64,000 bases of DNA from Pythium myriotylum (Eukaryota > Oomycota > Peronosporomycetes > Pythiales > Pythiaceae), in NCBI GenBank assembly GCA_023091665.1, contig JALJCQ010000007.1, positions 1,488,001 through 1,552,000 of the forward strand, written 5' to 3'. A program made the translations under genes and the position numbers. Under the pieces are notes generated by a model, which was not told where the DNA came from, searched no databases, and was given only the letters and a program-made list of their open reading frames with translations. Numbering within the stretch: the stretch's first letter is position 1; each line of letters begins with the position of its first letter. Shown in pieces: positions 58,386 through 64,000 of this stretch.

Positions 58386-58975
58386 GCCCTCTTCGAGAAG
58401 AAGTCTCGCAAGGCGCTCGCGATGATCTGTCTCGCGATGGAAGACTCGCAGCTCCCGCTGGTTCGGTCGGCGAGTGGTGCGCAAGATGCATGGTCAAGAC
58501 TGGAAGAACACTTCGAGAAGAAGAGCCTTGCCAACAAGCTCTTTCTTCGTCGTCGTTTCTTCACGACCATGATGGAAGAAGGTGACGATGTGCTCACGCA
58601 CATCAACAAGCTCAAGACCCTGGCGGAGCAACTCGACGCAGTCGGCGCTCCGGTCAGCGAAGACGACTTGGTGATCACGCTTCTCGGCAGTCTCAGCGAG
58701 TCGTACCAGTTCCTCATCACGGCGTTGGAGTCGCGTGTCGACGCGCTCACGTGGGAACTCGTGACGTCTCGGCTGCTCCATGAAGACATGAAGCGCAAGG
58801 AGCAAGGTGGCGACGGAGCCACGCTTGGCCAAGCGTTCATGACAAGTGACGCGAAGCCCAAGGGCCGTGCAGTCAAGAAGACTGGCACGTGCAACTACTG
58901 CGGCAAGATCGGTCATTGGGCCGCGGAGTGCCACTCGCGTGTCAAGGACAACGGCAACGGCAACGCCAACTCCGG

Positions 58976-59012
<37 letters not shown>

Positions 59013-60470
59013 CCTCGGCAACGGTTCCAGCGAGCGAACCTTGCGCGAGATGAAGACCCCGGCGAGTACCTGTTCTCGGTCGGGAAGACCCAAGGCAAGT
59101 CGAGTCAATCCACGGCGTGGTTGGTCGACTCGGGTGCGACTCAGCACATGTCGCGAACCAAGCAGTTCATGATGAACTACAGGAAGATTGACCCAGTCGA
59201 CGTGCATCTGGCCGATGATGGCACGGTCCAAGCGGTTGGCGTGGGAGACATTCTCATGTCGATGAAGACTCCAAGCGGTGTCAAGAAGGGTTTGCTCACC
59301 AACGTGTGGCATATCCCCAAGCTCAGCCGCAACCTGTTCTCGGTCGGAAGATTCACGGAGGACGTTGCTCCCGTGACGTTCGACAAGGACGGTTGCTTCG
59401 TCGTTCTCAAGGGCGCCAAGCGGACCATCGGCACTCGTATCGGCAAGGGTCTGTTCAAGCTCAACATGTCTCCAGTGTCGATTGAAGCAGCCCACGCCGC
59501 CAGTACAAGACGAGGTCGCGCCATGTCCAAGTCGTACCTGTGGCACCTCCGACTCGGTCACATCGGCTTCAGCGGTCTCGAAGCCATCGTCAAGAAGGAC
59601 CTCGCCGACGGACTCGACATTGGGTCTGTGCAAGAGTGGGAGGTCTGTGAAGGCTGTGCACTCGGCAAGCTGACTCGCGTCAAGTTCCAGTCGGGCACGA
59701 CCAAGCGGTCTGCGAATCTGCTTGACGTCGTGTACAGCGATGTGGCCGGCCCCATGAAGACTCCGACTTTCGGCGGCATGAAGTACTTCGCCACGTTCAC
59801 CGACGACAAGTCTCGACTGTGCAAGTTGTACCTGATGCGGTCCAAGGACGAAGTCTACGACAAGTTCGTCGAGTTCGTCAACTGGGCCGAGAACCAAACC
59901 GGTCGTCGAGTCAAGGTGCTTCGAACCGACGGCGGCGGCGAGTACCAGTCGGCCAAACTTGCCAAGTTCTGCCGCAAGCGTGGCATCGAGCACGACGTCA
60001 CGCCGCCATACACGCCTCAGTTGAACGGTGTGGCGGAGCGCATGAACCGAACCATCGGTGAGTGTGGTCGTTGCAAGCTCCACCATGCCAACTTGTCCGA
60101 CGAGTACTGGGGCGAAGCCGTCATGACTGCAGTCGAAGTTCGCAACCGACTTCCGACCCGCGCTCAAGACTTGTACAAGTCGCCGTACGAAGAATGGTAC
60201 GGGAAGAAGCCCTTGCTCGCCAACTTCAAGGTGTTCGGCTGCCATGCGTACGTCCACGTGCCCAAGGAGAAGCGGTCGAAGTTCGACGCCCGAGCCATCT
60301 TGTGTCGGTTCCTCGGCTACTCGGACCACGAGAAAGCGTATCGGTTTGAAGAAATCGCAACCGGCCGGATCGTCATCAGTCGAGACGCACAGTTCATGGA
60401 AGACACGTTCGACGATGGTAAGCGCGAAGAACCCTGGAGCAAGTCCGTCGAGTTCCGCGACGATGAAAAT
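58386..60470 (+). mobile_element. Copia gag-protease-integrase fragment, plus strand
   Basis: A single frame (58422 on, open slightly upstream) encodes a copia polyprotein lacking both ends. Gag is of the UBN2 type (SLANKLFLRRRFFTTMMEEG) with a CCHC knuckle, CNYCGKIGHWAAEC. An Asn-Gly repeat linker follows. Protease has WLVDSGATQHMS. The GAG-pre-integrase region is [16 protein letters not shown]. Integrase has [21 protein letters not shown] and AERMNRT. The frame is intact up to [10 protein letters not shown] at 60470, where an LTR in the opposite orientation interrupts it. The N-terminal part of Gag, the 5' LTR and the primer site are missing. Confidence 0.92.
58951..59012 (+). repeat. Hexanucleotide repeat encoding Asn-Gly
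   Basis: About ten near-perfect copies of a 6-bp GGCAAC unit lie in the gag linker after the zinc knuckle. They encode alternating Gly and Asn, probably a flexible linker that varies in length between copies. Confidence 0.85.
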
Positions 60471-60813
60471 TGTTGGAAGGTCGCTTGGTTGGTGGGATGC
60501 AAAATGCAAAGTGAATTGATCGGGACTTAGTTCGCTGCTGCTACCTCTAAGCCGTCTGTGTGTGTCCTACGCTACCGTAATCAAATGTACGTCCTACCTA
60601 TCGTAAACATATGCAAACATAAACTAACTTCGTGGATACTTCAACGAAGTCGATGGGTGGCACTGGATTCAAACCAGAACCAGACGGAGAATCTTCCACA
60701 TGTCGAATCTTCCACGGAGAATCTTCTGCAGGAGAATCTTCTACAGCCGAGCTTCAACTGCCGAGCTTCAACTGGAATGATGACGCAGGGTTCGAGGCGC
60801 ATCATCTTCAACA
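60471..60813 (-). repeat. Copia 3' LTR of the minus-strand element (LTR B)
   Basis: A 343-bp LTR, TGTTGAAGATG to CCTTCCAACA on the minus strand. It directly follows a polypurine tract (60814-60827), so it is a true 3' LTR. It holds one copy of the 16-bp unit that is doubled in the other two LTRs. Its outer edge abuts the interrupted plus-strand integrase region. Confidence 0.88.
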
Positions 60814-60827
60814 CTCCCCCTCGACTC
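60814..60827 (-). other. Polypurine tract
   Basis: On the minus strand the sequence runs GTCGAGGGGGAG into the first TG of the LTR at 60813, the expected position and composition for plus-strand priming. It overlaps the codons after QDAVESRGS at the end of pol. Confidence 0.75.
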
Positions 60828-63582
60828 GACTGCGTCTTGAACACCAAGCTTGGTGCGGAGCACGTCGAACTGGACAGTGGGGATCGGCTTGGTCATGATG
60901 TCGGCAAGCATGTCTTGGGTCGGGCAATACTGGAGAGACACTTGGCCGTCCTCGACCTTCTCACGAACGAAGTGGTAGCGAATGTCGATGTGCTTGGTGC
61001 GCTTGTGGAACTCGGGGTTCTTGGCCAACGCGATCGCACCTTGGTTGTCTTCGTACACCGTGAGCGCTTGGTCACTTGCAACTTCGCCGAGTTCGCACAG
61101 GAACGCCTTGAGCCACACGGCTTCTTGGATCGCTTCCGGAGCACACGCTTGAGAGCTTGCCAATGTGTTGGACACGGGTCCGCGGCGAACTGGCTGAGTG
61201 TGCCGACTGCCGCTGCGAGGTCTGGTCGAGTGCCGACCATGAGGTACATCAGTGCGCCGACTGCACTTCGGTACGGCACGTTCGTCATGGTGTCTTCGTG
61301 CTTGCAACCACCTTCACACATGGCCTTGGTCAGCTTCAGTCCGGGGTCTTGAGGGGTCCTCACTGGTTTGCAGTCTTGCATGCCGAACTTGGTCAGGATC
61401 GACTGCAAGAACTTGGTCTGCCGCATGGTCACGTCGCCGGACTTGGGGTCTTGATCAACTTCCATGCCGAGGCAGTACTTGAGTTCGCCGAGGTCGGACA
61501 TCTCGAAGCGTTCGCTGAGTGCACGCTTGGTCGCCGTGAGCAACTCGAGGCTGTTGCAGGCGAGGATGAGGTCGTCGACGTAGATCACCACGAAGATCAT
61601 CGCTGAGCCGCTCCGCTTGACGTACACGCAGTGGTCCATCTCGCACTTGGTGAAGCCGACCTTGCGCATGAAGGCGTCGATGGTCTGGTTCCACATGCGT
61701 GGCGACTGCTTGAGACCGTAGAGCGAGCGCTTGAGCTTGCACACGTAGTCGGGGTGGCGCTGGTCGACGAAGCCTTCGGGCTGCTTCATGTAGATTTCTT
61801 CGTCGAGGTTGCCGTTCAGGAACGCCGTCTTGACATCCATCTGATGGATCATGAGCTTGTGTCGAGCGGCGATGCTGAGGATGGTGCGGATCGACGTGAA
61901 CTTGGCGACGGGTGCGAACGTCTCTTCGAAGTCGATGCCGTACTTTTGCAGGAACCCCTTGGCAACGAGTCGAGCCTTGTACCGCTCGACGAGTCCTTCG
62001 GCGGTTTCCTTGACCTTGAACACCCACTTGCTGGTGATGGCCTTGCGTCCGGCTGGCAAAGGGACTAGGTCCCATGTCTCGTTCTTCTTGAGCGACTCGA
62101 GCTCGGAGTCGCAGGCTTCCTTCCAGTTGCTGGCGTCGTCGGATTCCATCGCCGACTTGAACGATGTCGGCAACTCTCCCCCTGAATTCACGACGAGAGC
62201 AAACTCTTCGAGATCGTAATCTTGGTCTTCTCCCCCTTGTTCTTGCACGTCTTCGCCTTCTTCGTCTTCATCTTCTACGCCTTCCTCTTCGATCGACGTG
62301 AGCAGTGCAGACAGATCTTCGAGCGATGTCCTTGGACCTTGCGTGGGTGGTGGAGTCGCACCACTTGTGCGTCCAACCCGTCCGTAGCGCTTCTCAACTG
62401 GCGGTTCAGCCAGGTTCTCGAGCGAGTGCGTGCGAGAGTGGCGCTTGGACCCTGGTGCGTAGTCGACATTCGGCTGCTGGGCCGATGCTGGTGCTGCTGG
62501 ACGCTGCGACCGCTGGCCCTGTTGCCACTCCGGTCGCTCGTAGCTGCGCTGACTTGGTGCTGGTGAGGCTGGCTGCTCACCCATGTCTTCATCATCTTGG
62601 TTGTCGGTTGCTTCATCTTGATCTTCATCATCTTCATCGTCGCGGAACTCGACGGACTTGCTCCAGGGTTCTTCGCGCTTGCCATCGTCGAATGTGTCTT
62701 CCATGAACTGCGCGTCTCGACTGATGACGATCCGGCCGGTTGCGATTTCTTCAAACCGATACGCTTTCTCGTGGTCCGAGTAGCCGAGGAACCGACACAA
62801 GATGGCTCGGGCGTCGAACTTCAACCGCTTCTCCTTGGGCACGTGGACGTACGCATGGCAGCCGAACACCTTGAAGTTGGCGAGCAAGGGCTTCTTCCCG
62901 TACCATTCTTCGTACGGCGACTTGTACAAGTCTTGAGCGCGGGTCGGAAGTCGGTTGCGAACTTCGACTGCAGTCATGACGGCTTCGCCCCAGTACTCGT
63001 CGGACAAGTTGGCATGGTGGAGCTTGCAACGACCACACTCACCGATGGTTCGGTTCATGCGCTCCGCCACACCGTTCAACTGAGGCGTGTATGGCGGCGT
63101 GACGTCGTGCTCGATGCCACGCTTGCGGCAGAACTTGGCAAGTTTGGCCGACTGGTACTCGCCGCCGCCGTCGGTTCGAAGCACCTTGACTCGACGACCG
63201 GTTTGGTTCTCGGCCCAGTTGACGAACTCGACGAACTTGTCGTAGACTTCGTCCTTGGACCGCATCAGGTACAACTTGCACAGTCGAGACTTGTCGTCGG
63301 TGAACGTGGCAAAGTACTTCATGCCGCCGAAAGTCGGAGTCTTCATGGGGCCGGCCACATCGCTGTACACGACGTCAAGCAGATTCGCAGACCGCTTGGT
63401 CGTGCCCGACTGGAACTTGACGCGAGTCAGCTTGCCGAGTGCACAGCCTTCACAGACCTCCCACTCCTGCACAGACCCGATATCGAGTCCGTCGGCGAGG
63501 TCCTTCTTGACGATGGCTTCGAGACCGCTGAAGCCAATGTGACCGAGTCGGAGGTGCCACAGGTACGACTTGGACATGGCGC
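60828..63582 (-). mobile_element. Copia pol (integrase to RNase H), minus strand, internally deleted
   Basis: The minus frame from 63582 down encodes GAG-pre-integrase ([15 protein letters not shown]), integrase ([17 protein letters not shown]), an acidic and Gln-rich linker, and reverse transcriptase with YVDDLILA. At about 61137 a deletion of roughly 220 bp, relative to 55264-56614, removes most of RNase H and shifts the frame; CGG lies at both deletion edges. The tail in the other frame reads [14 protein letters not shown] to QDAVESRGS and leads to the polypurine tract. The open frame extends upstream into the adjoining LTR, but that part is not Gag. Gag and protease are absent, apparently because another element is inserted at 63582. 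Confidence 0.88.
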
Positions 63583-63935
63583 TGTTGAACATGATGCGCC
63601 TCGAACCCAGCGTCATCATTGAAGCTCGGCAGTTGAAGCTCGGCTGTAGAAGATTCTCCTGCAGAAGATTCTCCGTGGAAGATTCGACATGTGGAAGATT
63701 CGACATGTGGAAGATTCTCCGTCTGGTTCTGGTTTGAATCCAGTGCCACCCATCGACTTCGTTGAAGTATCCACGAAGTCAGTTTATGTTTGCATATGTT
63801 TACGATAGGTAGGACATACATTTGATTATGGTAGCGTAGGACACACACAGACGGCTTAGAGGTAGCAGTAGCGAACTAAGTCCCGATCAATTCACTTTGC
63901 ATTTTGCACCCCACCAACCAAGCGACCTTCCAACA
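63583..63935 (+). repeat. Copia 5' LTR of a plus-strand element (LTR C)
   Basis: A 353-bp LTR in plus orientation, TGTTGAACATG to CCTTCCAACA. It is followed immediately by a primer-binding site, which marks it as a 5' LTR. It differs from LTR A by a 6-bp deletion (CCAGTT near 63623) and scattered substitutions. The five bases before it, GGCGC, belong to the minus-strand pol. Confidence 0.85.
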
Positions 63936-63947
63936 GGTTATGAGCCC
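63936..63947 (+). other. Primer-binding site of the half-tRNA initiator-Met type
   Basis: GGTTATGAGCCC directly follows the LTR. It is the exact complement of GG GCUCAUAACC in the anticodon arm of eukaryotic initiator tRNA-Met (CAU anticodon). Drosophila copia primes from this internal region with a tRNA fragment (established knowledge). The usual 3'-end primer site TGGTATCAGAGC is absent. Confidence 0.75.
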
Positions 63948-64000
63948 AAGCCCAGCCGACTCTGCCTCCACCGACTTCGCCTCCCCAGCCTTCGCCATGG
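63940..64000 (+). CDS. Copia Gag N-terminus (3' partial)
   Basis: The frame opens at an ATG lying inside the primer-binding site and reads MSPSPADSASTDFASPAFAM to the window edge. Small, Ser/Ala/Pro-rich starts are common in copia Gag. Only 20 residues are visible, so the call rests on its position right after the 5' LTR and primer site. Confidence 0.55.
   Translation, partial: MSPSPADSASTDFASPAFAM

Noticed and set aside
58494..60509. 671-codon open frame antisense to copia gag-pol, and similar long antisense frames at 61157-61606 and 62597-63622
   Set aside because: They mirror the strong third-position GC bias of the sense pol frame; their translations are Val/Leu/His-rich and show no domain, and they recur wherever pol recurs.

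Overview
The window looks like a gene-dense eukaryotic nuclear contig, most probably from an oomycete. Genes lie 30-450 bp apart on both strands. Introns are GT-AG and almost all 42-96 bp. Mitochondrial presequences and eukaryote-only families (condensin, Rpn11, LSm5, prefoldin 6, RAD5/HLTF, CDK5RAP1) are present. A trehalose synthase/phosphatase fusion and copia elements with sparse Mutator-like elements fit an oomycete. The assignment is inferred from gene content and style, not from any database search. Exon structures were built by hand from splice signals, reading-phase agreement and family conservation. No rRNA, tRNA or CRISPR was seen.

Layout. 1-17426 (+): one giant gene, 5' end outside the window, about 5,650 residues after removing eight short introns. 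It has a HEAT/ARM-like helical body, one cyclic-nucleotide-binding-like module, a possible C2-like region and a C-terminal cluster of membrane segments. 17.5-25.5 kb: a probably acylated LRR protein (-), a coiled-coil protein (+), an acidic membrane protein (-) and a RAD5/HLTF-type SNF2-RING helicase (-). 25.6-34.1 kb: CDK5RAP1-type mitochondrial tRNA methylthiotransferase (+), prefoldin 6 (-, five exons), an STI1-motif protein (-, five exons), a zinc-ribbon/Ig/WD40/IQ protein (+), a small unknown (+) and PanB (-, six exons). 34.3-40.8 kb: a VOC/glyoxalase-fold protein, a TPR protein, mitoribosomal mL54, LSm5, a carnosine N-methyltransferase-like enzyme, a small acidic protein and the proteasome deubiquitinase Rpn11. 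40.9-46.6 kb: two inositol-dehydrogenase-like genes flanking a coiled-coil/IQ gene. They share about 808 bp of apparently identical sequence. 46.8-53.9 kb: condensin subunit D2 and a trehalose-6-phosphate synthase/phosphatase fusion that carries a frameshift.

From about 54 kb the window turns into repeats: a doubtful gene with a 32-base homopolymer, a truncated copia fragment, a Mutator-like transposase, and a stack of copia pieces in both orientations. The best reading is nested insertion. A plus-strand gag-pol is cut at 60470 by a minus-strand element whose 3' LTR is 60471-60813. That element is cut at 63582 by a third copia element, whose 5' LTR is 63583-63935, followed at once by a primer site matching the initiator-tRNA anticodon arm and the start of gag.

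The genes do not form one pathway; most are housekeeping. The most unusual items are the giant membrane-anchored protein, the inositol-dehydrogenase conversion tract, the TPS/TPP fusion with altered synthase motifs, the PanB in-frame stop with an open extension, and the copia nest with half-tRNA priming.
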